A stretch of 22,094 nucleotides of DNA. Source: a virus. The position numbers and the translations under genes are program-made. Position 1 is the first letter of the stretch, and each line of letters starts with the position of its first letter. The notes under the pieces were generated by a model. That model searched no databases, was not told the DNA's origin, and worked only from the letters and a program-made list of their open reading frames with translations. The DNA is taken from IMG/VR virus record IMGVR_UViG_3300050190_000307, positions 1-22,094 of that record, one strand, 5' to 3'. This document shows, piece by piece, positions 7,098 to 15,130 of the stretch.

Positions 7098-8437
7098 TGC
7101 GTAGCAACTCCAGTAGATACATCAATCTTATCCAAATTAATATTGTTCTTTTCATCTTCCAATCTCTCTAGTTCAACTTTTCTTTTCTCTATCTCCGGCG
7201 AATGGTCAAGTGGTAAAATACTTCGCATAGTTTCCTTCGATAGTACATCTGTGTTAGATAATTGACTAATGACACTCGAATATGTTAACCACTCCTTGGG
7301 AGTATTCAGCGTGATTTTCACGTTAACTGATTCCCAAGAATAGTCTTTGTTCTCTTTGATTTTTAGATACTTGAACAAGAATCTCACACGTTCTCTAACC
7401 ATATTTTGAACAGTTGCGCCAATAAGATTGCACCTGAATTTCAATTCGATCATCCTTGAAATGATTTGCTCTCCTGAAGTATTAGAGGTAGGACTGTCTT
7501 GAAAGTTCAAATGTCCGACAAGCTCATACATATCATCTTTGCAGTTATTACGAACATTTTGCATAAAACTATCGTTAATCGTTTTCTCTAATTTATCAAT
7601 CTTAGCATCCCCATTCAGAAACATGATTGAGTTTTGATTAATGTTCTGTATCATGGCTTTATTCTTCTCATCTGTAGGATCTACACCTGTTAAGATAAGG
7701 TAGAAATATCGTAAATCTGAACCTAAGTTTATTTGATCACTGTTTAAAATATTAAAATTATCCTGGCATGACTTAATACGATCAAATACAGTTTTATCAA
7801 TATTGCCTACAGAACATGGAACTTCCCCAAAGATATTAGGTGTTGCTGCTTTTACTTCTTCAAATATGTTTTCTACATCATCGGCTACAGTAAAGTCCTT
7901 GCTATCTTTGGTTATCATCTCTTTGTAATGGTAAATCGTATCCCTAGTGTAGACATCTATGTAATTTGTAGTATCGAAATTGTTTTTGAATGAGTACATT
8001 AACAGTTCAATATTCCCATAGGCATCCTTAACAATATAGGAGTTACTAGGATTTAAGATGATACTCTGAAATTCATTTTTACTGTTGACGTAGTACAATT
8101 CCACACTTGAGCGATATATCCCCAATGCTTGCACCAAATCAATGTCATGCTTTTTGCTCCAGTGACTAAGGTTGTACTCAATGTCACTTATAGAATCAAT
8201 ATCCATATTTTTGGAGATGTAATTCAATGGTATTCCGCAAATAAACGAAGTTTCATTGTCCACGAATTTAGAAATATAATTGCGGCATGATTTTGTGTTA
8301 GCTCTTTCATTAATTTTTACATAATCAGTGTCGATTGCTTGTTTTCCAAAATAATAGTTACCCATTTCAATATACTCATATCTCTTACTTTGAAAATCCA
8401 TGTAGTATCTATTTAGTAAATCTATGTTTAGTTCCAT
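7094..8437 (-). CDS. Portal protein (SPP1 gp6-like)
   Basis: A 447-residue portal protein of the SPP1 gp6 family. It forms the ring at the unique capsid vertex through which DNA is pumped by the terminase. Seen: 'RYEYIEMGNYYFGKQAI' near the N terminus, 'RANTKSCRNYISKFVDNETSFICGIPLNY' (the conserved N-Y--FVD--T-Y--G-P block), a central '...TNYIDVYTRDTIYHY' region and a C-terminal 'SPTSNTSGEQIISRMIELKFRC' helix region (the stem/tunnel area in SPP1). The frame is open to 8464, but the ATG at 8437 is preferred because AGGAGG lies six bases before it; the upstream ATG would overlap the terminase gene without a ribosome site. It is followed by the minor head gene with a four-base overlap. Confidence 0.92.
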   Translation of the reverse strand: MELNIDLLNRYYMDFQSKRYEYIEMGNYYFGKQAIDTDYVKINERANTKSCRNYISKFVDNETSFICGIPLNYISKNMDIDSISDIEYNLSHWSKKHDIDLVQALGIYRSSVELYYVNSKNEFQSIILNPSNSYIVKDAYGNIELLMYSFKNNFDTTNYIDVYTRDTIYHYKEMITKDSKDFTVADDVENIFEEVKAATPNIFGEVPCSVGNIDKTVFDRIKSCQDNFNILNSDQINLGSDLRYFYLILTGVDPTDEKNKAMIQNINQNSIMFLNGDAKIDKLEKTINDSFMQNVRNNCKDDMYELVGHLNFQDSPTSNTSGEQIISRMIELKFRCNLIGATVQNMVRERVRFLFKYLKIKENKDYSWESVNVKITLNTPKEWLTYSSVISQLSNTDVLSKETMRSILPLDHSPEIEKRKVELERLEDEKNNINLDKIDVSTGVATQ

Positions 8438-8447
8438 TTCATTCCTC

Positions 8448-10343
8448 CTAATAATTCCATCCAAATGCTTGTTTATCTAGGCAATAGAGAGTTCCGTATT
8501 GTTTAATTTCTATCTCATCTATTTTTTTACATGCTTCTGCTACAACATCAGGAAAGTCATCAAATTTTGAAAATTTAGTTCCTGCAAATGATTTTAATTG
8601 TTCAATTGCTTCCTCATCATCTTCATTAAATATTATTTGACCTAAATTCACTGCTCCAACAATACTATTGATCTTGTCATCCTTATTTTGAGCCTGTGAA
8701 AATGATATGATTTCTATTTTTCTACGTCTTAATTTATCATCTTGATTAATCAGCTCTTGCAATCGTAAGGCATCAGCACCGCCAAAGGTCTGTTTCTCGA
8801 TGATCAAATGTGTGACGGACGGATATTTTCGCAACAAAAAAAGAGTATGTTCTATGTACTCTTCATACTCTTGATCTTTCGTAAATTTGAATATTTCACC
8901 CTTACGAATATATTTAAAATTATTATCACCTTGAGAACATACTGCAAAGGCAAAATAATCTTTTGTCCTTGATTTTGTTCTTGTCTTTGCCGGATCTATT
9001 ACCAAGCATGTTTTTGTAAAGTTATGAGTGTTTATTTCTGTTTCTGATTCGGTGGCTATTGACTTAAATTTACGTTCGCCTATCGAATTAATATCTCCCT
9101 GTATCTCCTGTTTGAATGACGCAGGGGACTCGAAATAGTCTAATGAAAGATCCAGACAGTTCCAGAATTCACTCCACAAGGTAGGATACTGCATTTCTGA
9201 TTCATTTTGATAATAAAATTCTTTAGCATGATATAATCCTTGATTTTTATCAATAAGAATTTTATGGAATTGCTCCCATAATCCTTCATTGAAAAATTCA
9301 TCCACATCATCGACTAATACACCCTTTTCATGCCTAAAACTCCACGTTGGCAATTTCTGTAGTCTATCGTAGAAATCATCTTTTGATTGCAAAGTTCCTA
9401 GTGCGATCATAGAAGTGCCTTGCTTCTTCAATTTACCTGTTTTAACATCGTATATTGGTCTTTGTTTAGCATATTTAACGTCATCTGAATATCGTTTCCA
9501 CTTATTATCTTTTGCTGAATCTGTCCGGCAGTCATCTTCATCCTGATAATCGTCTAAGATTATTAAATCTGGTCTATCTCCTACTGCATTTTTGCGTCCC
9601 CTCATTGGAGATGTGGAAGAAATCGCTTCTATCATCCCTCTGGATGTGAATTCCATTTGAGTAGCATTATTTGCATATCGTTTATCTTTTGGATTATAAA
9701 TCTCTCCAAATGCTTTGATAATTCTCGGATTATTTTCTAGTGCAATTTTCATCTGTTTAATGAATTTCTCTGCTGTTGATCCAATTGAAGAGCCATAGAG
9801 AACATATTTTTTATAGCCATAACAAACTGAAAATAAGCATGGGCCTAGACCTCCAAAAACTGATTTACCTGTACCCCTTGGGAGTAAGTAACCCTGTTGG
9901 TCTGAAGCATCTGGATTCAATATTGTCTCTTGGATATCTTTTAAAATACTTTTATGAATTTCAGCAATAGGAGCAGTATCCTGATTATTGAAGACATTTT
10001 TGAGAAAGAACATTACGAAAAATTCTATATTACGCTGACCAAGTTCCCACGCAAGAGAATGGTAAGAAAATGGGGATGGAGTTGATAGTATTAATTTTTT
10101 AACTGTTGCTTCTGCTTTTTGTTTTTTATAGCCATGATCTATTAAATCTTTTTCAAGATATTCCTTCAATAATTGTAGATCATTTAATTCTTCAATTTGT
10201 TCATCGGTTAGACTTGTCGATATAGCAATTTCTATCACTTCCTTTGACTTTTTAAATTTGTGGCGAATTTTGTGTGGCTTACTGTACGGCTTGTTTTTGT
10301 CAAACCCACAAAGAAGACGGGGGTGGACAAAATAAAAAGACAT
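8448..10343 (-). CDS. terL: Terminase large subunit (TerL)
   Basis: A 631-residue packaging motor. ATPase domain: Walker A L-PRGTGKS (R156 to S161) and Walker B LIILDD (260-265). RNase H-like nuclease domain: the first acidic strand CLVIDPAKT with D450, the second HLIIEKQTFGG with E516, and the third acidic position in FDDFPD near 595-599, then VAEACKKI. All catalytic elements appear intact. It cuts concatemeric DNA and pumps it into the procapsid together with the small subunit and the portal. The N-terminal 100 residues are a longer-than-usual leader rich in lysine. The ATG lacks a strong ribosome site, and I saw no better start. The stop is ten bases before the portal ATG. Confidence 0.95.
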   Translation of the reverse strand: MSFYFVHPRLLCGFDKNKPYSKPHKIRHKFKKSKEVIEIAISTSLTDEQIEELNDLQLLKEYLEKDLIDHGYKKQKAEATVKKLILSTPSPFSYHSLAWELGQRNIEFFVMFFLKNVFNNQDTAPIAEIHKSILKDIQETILNPDASDQQGYLLPRGTGKSVFGGLGPCLFSVCYGYKKYVLYGSSIGSTAEKFIKQMKIALENNPRIIKAFGEIYNPKDKRYANNATQMEFTSRGMIEAISSTSPMRGRKNAVGDRPDLIILDDYQDEDDCRTDSAKDNKWKRYSDDVKYAKQRPIYDVKTGKLKKQGTSMIALGTLQSKDDFYDRLQKLPTWSFRHEKGVLVDDVDEFFNEGLWEQFHKILIDKNQGLYHAKEFYYQNESEMQYPTLWSEFWNCLDLSLDYFESPASFKQEIQGDINSIGERKFKSIATESETEINTHNFTKTCLVIDPAKTRTKSRTKDYFAFAVCSQGDNNFKYIRKGEIFKFTKDQEYEEYIEHTLFLLRKYPSVTHLIIEKQTFGGADALRLQELINQDDKLRRRKIEIISFSQAQNKDDKINSIVGAVNLGQIIFNEDDEEAIEQLKSFAGTKFSKFDDFPDVVAEACKKIDEIEIKQYGTLYCLDKQAFGWNY

Positions 10344-10387
10344 ACAATTTCTTGCGTGTCTCAGTGTTTTCTCTGTATTTAGTTTGC

Positions 10388-10945
10388 TTAGATGAAAAAA
10401 CCTTCTAAACTTTCGTCTAATTCATCTTGTGTGATGCCAATGTAACGCTTTGTGATCGCCAATGATGAATGATTGAACATATCCATGAGCTTTACTAAGT
10501 CACCAGTGGCCTCATAGTAAAAGAATCCAAAACTTTTTCGCATGGAATGCATCCCAAAATGCTCTATTTTAAGCCTATCAGCCACTTGTTTCAATGCTCT
10601 GTACGCTTGTACCCTAGTTATGTTCTTCTTGATGCCATCTTTGCCCGCTTGGCGCGATGTGAATAAGTAATCAGTATCGTTCATACCTTGAATATACTTG
10701 TCAATCTCTACTTTAAACTGTCCTGATATAAGAAACATCTTGTTCTTGTTTGTCTTTTGCTCCCTTAATTCAATGTATCTCCTGTTTTTTACGTCAGATA
10801 CCTTTAAGTCTATGATGTCACTAATTCTAAGGCCACAATTGCACCCAAACACAAAGATCATATAGTCCCTATAACTTTGTTTAAGTAACTCCTGCTTCAT
10901 CTCTTCTATCTTACTTCTATCCTTGATTGGCATTACCAATTCCAT
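10388..10945 (-). CDS. Minimal tyrosine recombinase (catalytic domain only)
   Basis: A 185-residue protein that contains essentially only the catalytic domain of the tyrosine recombinase/integrase family. Active-site residues are all present: R40 (CGLRISDI), the beta-hairpin K64 (EQKTNK), H133-x-x-R136 (HSMRKSF), H159 (NHSS) and the nucleophile Y168 (KRYIG). The N-terminal arm-binding and most of the core-binding domain of true integrases (usually 300-400 residues in total) are missing. It sits between the small and large terminase genes, an unusual place for an integrase. Roles to consider: resolution of genome multimers, or a recombinase-fold DNA-binding regulator, since SP-beta uses such a protein as repressor. 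AAGGGG precedes the ATG. Its promoter and candidate operators are directly upstream (10984-11127). Confidence 0.88.
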   Translation of the reverse strand: MELVMPIKDRSKIEEMKQELLKQSYRDYMIFVFGCNCGLRISDIIDLKVSDVKNRRYIELREQKTNKNKMFLISGQFKVEIDKYIQGMNDTDYLFTSRQAGKDGIKKNITRVQAYRALKQVADRLKIEHFGMHSMRKSFGFFYYEATGDLVKLMDMFNHSSLAITKRYIGITQDELDESLEGFFI

Positions 10946-10983
10946 AATGTCTCACCCCTTCATCTCTCTTAATCTCTCTTAAT

Positions 10984-11127
10984 CTCATTATAGTACACTC
11001 AGAGTCATATGTCAACTCATTATGTTACACTAGATAAGATTCAATGAGAGATATTTGAAGGAATCAAGCTATAGGCAGGTTGTAGGGTTTTAGTGAGTGT
11101 AACACAATAACATTCTGTTACACTCAC
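10984..11127. repeat. Four copies of a TGTTACACT-type motif around the promoter (candidate operators)
   Basis: CTCATTATAGTACACT (10984-10999, covering the -10) and CTCATTATGTTACACT (11016-11031, abutting the -35) agree at 14 of 16 positions and are 32 bases apart, about three helical turns. A third copy CATTCTGTTACACT is at 11111-11124. An inverted fourth lies opposite it, so that 11093-11103 and 11117-11127 form a perfect 11-bp inverted repeat (GTGAGTGTAAC) with a 13-base spacer, itself bracketed by GGGTT/AACCC. The arrangement suggests cooperative binding of one protein. It could alternatively be the recombinase's own target sites. Confidence 0.75.
10987..11015 (-). promoter_or_regulatory. 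Perfect consensus sigma-A promoter
   Basis: On the minus strand TTGACA (11015-11010), a 17-base spacer and TATAAT (10992-10987) form an exact consensus. Transcription should begin near 10980, leaving a leader of about 35 bases before the recombinase ATG at 10945. It should drive the recombinase and, reading on, the large terminase and portal. A promoter this strong in a temperate element normally needs repression, which the surrounding repeats may provide. Confidence 0.88.
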
Positions 11128-11230
11128 ATATTTTAACCCAATAATGACACTATCTAAGACATTAACCTACACAAGTGGATAGTATTGACACAGATTAGAT
11201 TCTGATTGATTCTAGGGCATTTGCTTTGTC

Positions 11231-11662
11231 TTATTCTGCATTGTCTATATCTTCTTCAGTGTCATCATCAGGTTCTCTTGAGTACAACTGTTCTAGTAAT
11301 GAACTATCAACAGAGGTGTTGTCGCTTACTGTCTGCTCTACTCTTTGTGTGGGAGATCCCAACAGATAAGACAATAAGGTCTCATTAGCTTTTAATTTAC
11401 TTCTGACATCACTAGACTTATTTGCAATGTCTTGTATGTTCTTTATGTATTTACTAGCATCAGCAGCTAACACAGACCTCGTTTGGTTAATAAGCATAAC
11501 ACGCTCGTTTCCTAGACGCTTAACCATCTCTGTACTTTTCAACAACTCATACAAAGTAGTCTTACCCACTTGCAATACTCCTGCTATATCTACTATCCTC
11601 TCGCCCTGAAGATATCTCTTTAAGAAATCTTCCTTCATTATTTCCGTCATAACCTTACCCAT
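11231..11662 (-). CDS. Probable terminase small subunit
   Basis: A 143-residue protein with an N-terminal helix-turn-helix (about residues 10-40: KEDFLKRYLQGERIVDIAGVLQVGKTTLYELLKS), a helical middle suited to oligomerisation (about 60-95) and a strongly acidic C terminus (SREPDDDTEEDIDNAE). This layout of DNA-binding domain, oligomerisation helices and a tail for the large subunit is that of small terminase subunits, which recognise the packaging (pac/cos) site. It precedes the large subunit in transcription order, although a recombinase gene and a regulated promoter lie between them. AAAGGAAG lies before the ATG. Another DNA-binding protein is possible, since no diagnostic motif was seen beyond the HTH. 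Confidence 0.7.
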   Translation of the reverse strand: MGKVMTEIMKEDFLKRYLQGERIVDIAGVLQVGKTTLYELLKSTEMVKRLGNERVMLINQTRSVLAADASKYIKNIQDIANKSSDVRSKLKANETLLSYLLGSPTQRVEQTVSDNTSVDSSLLEQLYSREPDDDTEEDIDNAE

Positions 11663-11719
11663 ATTATCAACTTCCTTTCTTTGGAATTCCTACTTATTTG
11701 CATTTATTATTACTTTATC

Positions 11720-12094
11720 TCATGTCTTATATGTAGCTATCTGAAAGTTATACGTCTTATCATCCTCATCCATAAAGAATGGAATAGTAAACAGTTTGAC
11801 ATCTAAGATATTTACACCCACTGTTTCCTTCTTGACATAATCATCAAAGAAATAGAATTTATTCTCAAATCGTTTTCTTTGTGTAGCACTCGTTAGACTG
11901 ACTTCATTACCTGCCATACAATCAACGAACTCCATTGCATCTGAGGCCAAACAGTTAATAACGACTTCCTTCCTATTAGCACCCTTCAATAGTAGTTTGA
12001 CTTCTACCATTACTTCATCTAGATTAATCTTCTCTTTCTCAATCAGCAATGAATTCTTCCCCTTTACATTATAAATACCTCTAATTTCGACCAA
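11720..12094 (-). CDS. Hypothetical protein, up to 124 residues
   Basis: Not recognised. The predicted product is mixed alpha/beta, with the strands 'VMVEVKLLLKG', 'EVVINCLAS', 'FENKFYFFDDYV' and 'VNILDVKLFTIPFFMDEDDKTYNFQIATYKT', and no membrane segment. The start is uncertain: the open frame begins with a TTG at 12094 that has no ribosome site, whereas a TTG fifteen codons later (12049) has AAGGGG at a suitable distance. A terminator (12119-12146) lies immediately upstream, so expression may depend on read-through or an unseen promoter. It is 57 bases upstream of the small terminase gene and probably co-transcribed with it. Confidence 0.65.
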   Translation of the reverse strand: MVEIRGIYNVKGKNSLLIEKEKINLDEVMVEVKLLLKGANRKEVVINCLASDAMEFVDCMAGNEVSLTSATQRKRFENKFYFFDDYVKKETVGVNILDVKLFTIPFFMDEDDKTYNFQIATYKT

Positions 12095-12118
12095 CTATTG
12101 TGATCGGATCCAAATACA

Positions 12119-12146
12119 AAAAGCACCCTCAATCAAGGATGCTTTT
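12119..12146 (-). terminator. Hairpin terminator behind the YegP-like gene
   Basis: On the minus strand AAAAGCATCC pairs with GGGTGCTTTT (10 bp, one G-U) around an eight-base loop, ending in a T run (CTTTTTGTATTT). The arms are very similar to those of the capsid terminator at 4577-4612. Confidence 0.72.
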
Positions 12147-12162
12147 ATAAGTTCTTTGTCTA

Positions 12163-12327
12163 TTAACCTGGATACCCATTTCTCACTGCATTTGCTACAC
12201 AGTCTTCTCTATTTTTATAACCCTGTCCTGCATTACCAACTTCTTTACCATTTGGAGCTGTCCTTCTCCATCGCCATTCATTAGCTGCATCTTTGTAGAA
12301 CTCCCATTTATCACTCTCTCCTGTCAT
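12163..12327 (-). CDS. DUF1508 / YegP-like small protein
   Basis: A 54-residue protein starting MTGESDKWEFYKDAANEWRW and continuing with RRTAPNGKEVGNAGQGYKNREDC. The order 'W/F-E-YKDA--E-RWR---NG--VG--GQGYK---DC--' is the signature of the DUF1508 (YegP) fold, normally one beta-beta-beta-alpha unit, here a single copy. The biochemical role of the family is unknown to me. A very strong ribosome site (GGGAGGTGG) precedes the ATG, and a terminator follows the stop, so it forms a one-gene unit divergent from the PIN-domain gene. Solitary DUF1508 proteins are found in many bacteria, so it may have been picked up from a host. Confidence 0.85.
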   Translation of the reverse strand: MTGESDKWEFYKDAANEWRWRRTAPNGKEVGNAGQGYKNREDCVANAVRNGYPG

Positions 12328-12422
12328 TTAATCCACCTCCCTTTCATCAATTACTTTCGACAAAAGGAAGGATTTTCCTGCCAATAAATCTCTTTTTTTA
12401 TATTTCCAAAACATTTATTGAC

Positions 12423-12451
12423 TAATTAGCGTTTATAATGAAATAATTAGC
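12423..12451. promoter_or_regulatory. Divergent promoter region with two TAATTAGC repeats
   Basis: TAATTAGC occurs at 12423-12430 and 12444-12451, 21 bases (two helical turns) apart. Between them TATAAT (12432-12437) is a plausible plus-strand -10 for the PIN gene, but its -35 is poor. On the minus strand TTGCTT, 17 bases and TATAAA give a moderate promoter for the YegP-like gene. The repeats overlap both and could bind a shared regulator. Confidence 0.45.
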
Positions 12452-12463
12452 AAAAAGCAAGGA

Positions 12464-12955
12464 GTGACTATTATTAAACGTTGTTACCTACTTGATACCA
12501 ATATAATCCTTACGATTTGGGAGCAAGGTCTAGATATCTTAGATATAATTGAAGAAAATTCTTTCGTAGATTTTAAGATCACTAATGATTGTGTTGTCGA
12601 ATCATGCCCATATACAGAAGATATCAATGAATATTTTCGTAATCCAAAAATACTACAATTACTGGATCATATGATTAGTAATGACGTGAGTTCTGGTGTA
12701 GAAGGTATTAAATTAAATCGATTTATCATTAAAAAGGACAATAAGATTTATTCTATTGTTGGGAATAAAATTTCTCCCATAGATTATTCGCTTATAGTTA
12801 TGTGTCAAAACTATCCTTATCTTACGCTTGTAACTGATGATAAACGGATTCTTAAAAGTGCTCAAAAAATTATCCCTCAGATTCAATACCTAAACTTCAA
12901 AGAATTCATGGTAGACCTACAACGATTAGAGGTAATCACTTCTTCCTCGATATAA
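12464..12955 (+). CDS. PIN-domain ribonuclease-like protein
   Basis: The only plus-strand gene in the window, up to 163 residues. PIN-domain features: D11 and N13 in YLLDTNIIL, E46 in 'NDCVVESCPY', D107 in SPIDYSLIV and D125/D126 in LVTDDKRIL, which give the acidic metal-binding quartet. PIN domains are Mg-dependent ribonucleases, often toxins of VapBC-type systems, but no partner antitoxin gene is adjacent. Start: the GTG at 12464 overlaps the AAGGAG ribosome site (12459-12464), so the true start may be one of the two ATT codons at 12470 or 12473, at 5 or 8 bases spacing. Strand, position and lone status suggest an accessory gene, either expressed in the lysogen or acting against host RNA or tRNA. 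Fold assignment is fairly sure, substrate unknown. Confidence 0.82.
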   Translation: MTIIKRCYLLDTNIILTIWEQGLDILDIIEENSFVDFKITNDCVVESCPYTEDINEYFRNPKILQLLDHMISNDVSSGVEGIKLNRFIIKKDNKIYSIVGNKISPIDYSLIVMCQNYPYLTLVTDDKRILKSAQKIIPQIQYLNFKEFMVDLQRLEVITSSSI

Positions 12956-13187
12956 CCAGCACCAACACGATAACTAGATATTGATTCATCGGTAAAAATC
13001 CCTATTAGCAACCAAAACAACTATGTTTCCATCGTTATTATCGAATTTAATCAATGCTGCGTCGTTGAAAGTCTGATGTACTAGGGCATTGAGCGATACT
13101 TATTCAATAAATAGACTTAAATTAACCACTAGAAATAGCTGAAACCCCTATGCAACCTAGCTTTTCACGAATAGCATTCGATATCCT

Positions 13188-14777
13188 TTATTTTGTCTTC
13201 ATAATCTGCCTAATTTTCCAATTGGAGAAATAGACATGACAGTCCCATTTATTTTCCACATTGCCCCATTTGATAGCTTTCAATTGTGCCGGAGTAGCAC
13301 CTTCAAACTTCCAAGATGTATTTTTCAACATGTAGGAAGTAATTTTACTAATGGATTCATTTTCAACAAAGTCAATCACATCTATAACGCTTGAACTTGA
13401 ATTTACCAGCTCAATAGAATTATGATCTTTCAAGGAATTAACTTCATAGACATAGAATTCATCATCATATCTATCCTTCTCAATGACATAGTGAAAATCT
13501 GTACTTATTGATAGTGCATAAGTATCATTATCTGCCTTCCACCAATCATAAGAAGATGTTTCATTTAGCGTGTATCCTAAATCAGCATTGAATAAGGCAA
13601 CTTCTTCAGCATATAGCTCTTGTTCCCTAATTAATTCTTCATCTGCCTTTTGCTTTTCAATGACTTCTTCTTTGTTTCTTTCTTGTGCCTCACTCAGGTT
13701 TTCACCATCATTTATTTTGACACCAAAGACATCCTCAATACTCATAAGGTCATGGGTCTTAATGGTATCCTTCATATCTAAAATTAAGCAATCAGATTTA
13801 CCAGGATCGATTCTAAGCCCTCTACCAATCATTTGCACATATTTGGTCTTACTCTTAGTTGGAGAAGCTAGAATAATGCAGTTTAGTGCTTCCATATCCC
13901 ATCCGGTTGTTAGGATATTACAATTCGTAATCACAGGAAATTTACCCTTTGAAAAAGCATCTAACAATTCTGATCTATCATCTTTATCCGTTTTACTATT
14001 CACTGTCCTGCATTTAATCCCATCGGCAATAAAAGCGTTCATAATATTATTACTGTGTTCTATTCCTGCTGTGAAAATAACAGTATGTTCTCTATCCCTG
14101 GCATACTTTTTGTAAGCATCAACAATTTGCTTATTCCTTTGGGGTGTATCTATTTCATCTTGAAGAGATTTTTGGTTAAATTCTCCTGCTATCGTTTTCA
14201 CATTACTAATGTCTTGATCTGTTTGTATTTGAAAGGCTCTTGGCTCGCAAAGATACCCACTTTTAATCATTTCTAAAATTGTTTTACCATATGAAACTTC
14301 ATCGAAAATATCTTTTAATTTATCTGAATACGGAGTTGCTGTGAACCCGCAAATCTTAATGTCTTTATTTAGTTTTGATAGAATCAATTTGATTTGATCA
14401 ATTCCCATATGTACCTCATCAAAAATGGCATATTCAAATTCACCTAATGCAATCATTTTCTCCAATCGAGTGGATTTCTTATGACTGAGGCTCTGCCTTG
14501 TGGCTAACACAACTGAATGATCAAACTCATTAATATTAGCCTGTACTGAACCAACATCACAATTAGGATCTAATTTCTTGAGTTTGTCAATTCCTTGAAC
14601 TCTAAGCTCCTTACTTGGAACAATAATCAAAACTTTTCCTTTTGCTTTAGCAGCCACGCTTGAAAATATTACTGTTTTTCCAGTACCACAGGGCAATACA
14701 ATTAATCTATTCTCACCTGCTTCCATGAACTCAATTATTTCTACAGCTTCTTGTTGATAATCCCTTAACTCGTACAT
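13188..14777 (-). CDS. SF2 helicase (ResIII/DEAD-like) with unknown C-terminal domain
   Basis: A 529-residue superfamily 2 helicase. Motif I LPCGTGKT (28-35), motif II DEVH (120-123), motif III GFTATP (144-149), the LTTGWD block (289-294) and motif VI QMIGRGLR (315-322) are all present, so ATPase activity is expected. After the helicase core comes a charged coiled-coil (about 360-397, rich in Glu/Lys/Gln) and a C-terminal part of about 130 residues that I do not recognise; its 'ATPAQLKAIKWG' resembles a small nucleic-acid-binding segment. Likely role: DNA unwinding or fork remodelling in phage replication or recombination. AAGGGGAG precedes the ATG. The upstream neighbour is a 48-codon ORF and then the structured block 14952-15325. 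No close gene follows on this strand for about 860 bases. Confidence 0.9.
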   Translation of the reverse strand: MYELRDYQQEAVEIIEFMEAGENRLIVLPCGTGKTVIFSSVAAKAKGKVLIIVPSKELRVQGIDKLKKLDPNCDVGSVQANINEFDHSVVLATRQSLSHKKSTRLEKMIALGEFEYAIFDEVHMGIDQIKLILSKLNKDIKICGFTATPYSDKLKDIFDEVSYGKTILEMIKSGYLCEPRAFQIQTDQDISNVKTIAGEFNQKSLQDEIDTPQRNKQIVDAYKKYARDREHTVIFTAGIEHSNNIMNAFIADGIKCRTVNSKTDKDDRSELLDAFSKGKFPVITNCNILTTGWDMEALNCIILASPTKSKTKYVQMIGRGLRIDPGKSDCLILDMKDTIKTHDLMSIEDVFGVKINDGENLSEAQERNKEEVIEKQKADEELIREQELYAEEVALFNADLGYTLNETSSYDWWKADNDTYALSISTDFHYVIEKDRYDDEFYVYEVNSLKDHNSIELVNSSSSVIDVIDFVENESISKITSYMLKNTSWKFEGATPAQLKAIKWGNVENKWDCHVYFSNWKIRQIMKTK

Positions 14778-14802
14778 CTATTTTAACTCCCCTTATTATT
14801 AA

Positions 14803-14949
14803 TTAAATTGTTCTCTTATTTTTAGACACAAAAAGGACTACAAACGATTCAATACTAATAGGGTACAATTCACCACCCATAGCATTTGAAACGATCCTAG
14901 CCAATCCTGAAGCCTCATATTTGATTCTAGTGACTTTAGTTAATTTCAT
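14803..14949 (-). CDS. Possible small protein, 48 residues
   Basis: Open frame starting MKLTKVTRIKYEASGLARIV and ending KNKRTI. The composition (basic ends, 'GGELYPISIESFVVLFV' in the middle) looks protein-like, and it ends 25 bases before the helicase ATG. Against it: there is no recognisable ribosome site, and the ATG lies three bases from the foot of the long inverted repeat 14952-15085, so initiation might be occluded. Not recognised. Confidence 0.4.
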   Translation of the reverse strand: MKLTKVTRIKYEASGLARIVSNAMGGELYPISIESFVVLFVSKNKRTI

Positions 14950-14951
14950 TA

Positions 14952-15085
14952 ATTAAACACATATTCAATGCACATTAAATATTCCCTAGTTTGGCAATAT
15001 GTCCTCACTTTACTTACTGGCTAAATAAAAAAAGGAAAACTAGGAGCCAAGATTAATATCTATGTGCATTGGTTATGTGTTTAAT
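14952..15085. repeat. Long imperfect inverted repeat (origin or noncoding RNA candidate)
   Basis: Arms 14952-14975 and 15062-15085 match at 22 of 24 positions. Nested inside, 14985-14992 and 15037-15044 (CCTAGTTT/AAACTAGG) are a second perfect pair, and TTTGGC/GCCAAG add further pairing with a bulge. The apex is an A-rich loop. No coding frame explains this. Position between two replication-type helicases suggests an origin element; it could also be an RNA structure in the leader of the 14803-14949 ORF and helicase. Confidence 0.75.
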
Positions 15086-15130
15086 AAACTTTCATATGCA
15101 AACAAAGGGGAACGACAACAATTTGAATTT

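Noticed and set aside
13570-14115. Long plus-strand ORF opposite the helicase gene
   Set aside because: A shadow: the minus-strand frame contains the full set of helicase motifs, while this one has low-complexity Ser/Leu/Phe composition and no ribosome site.
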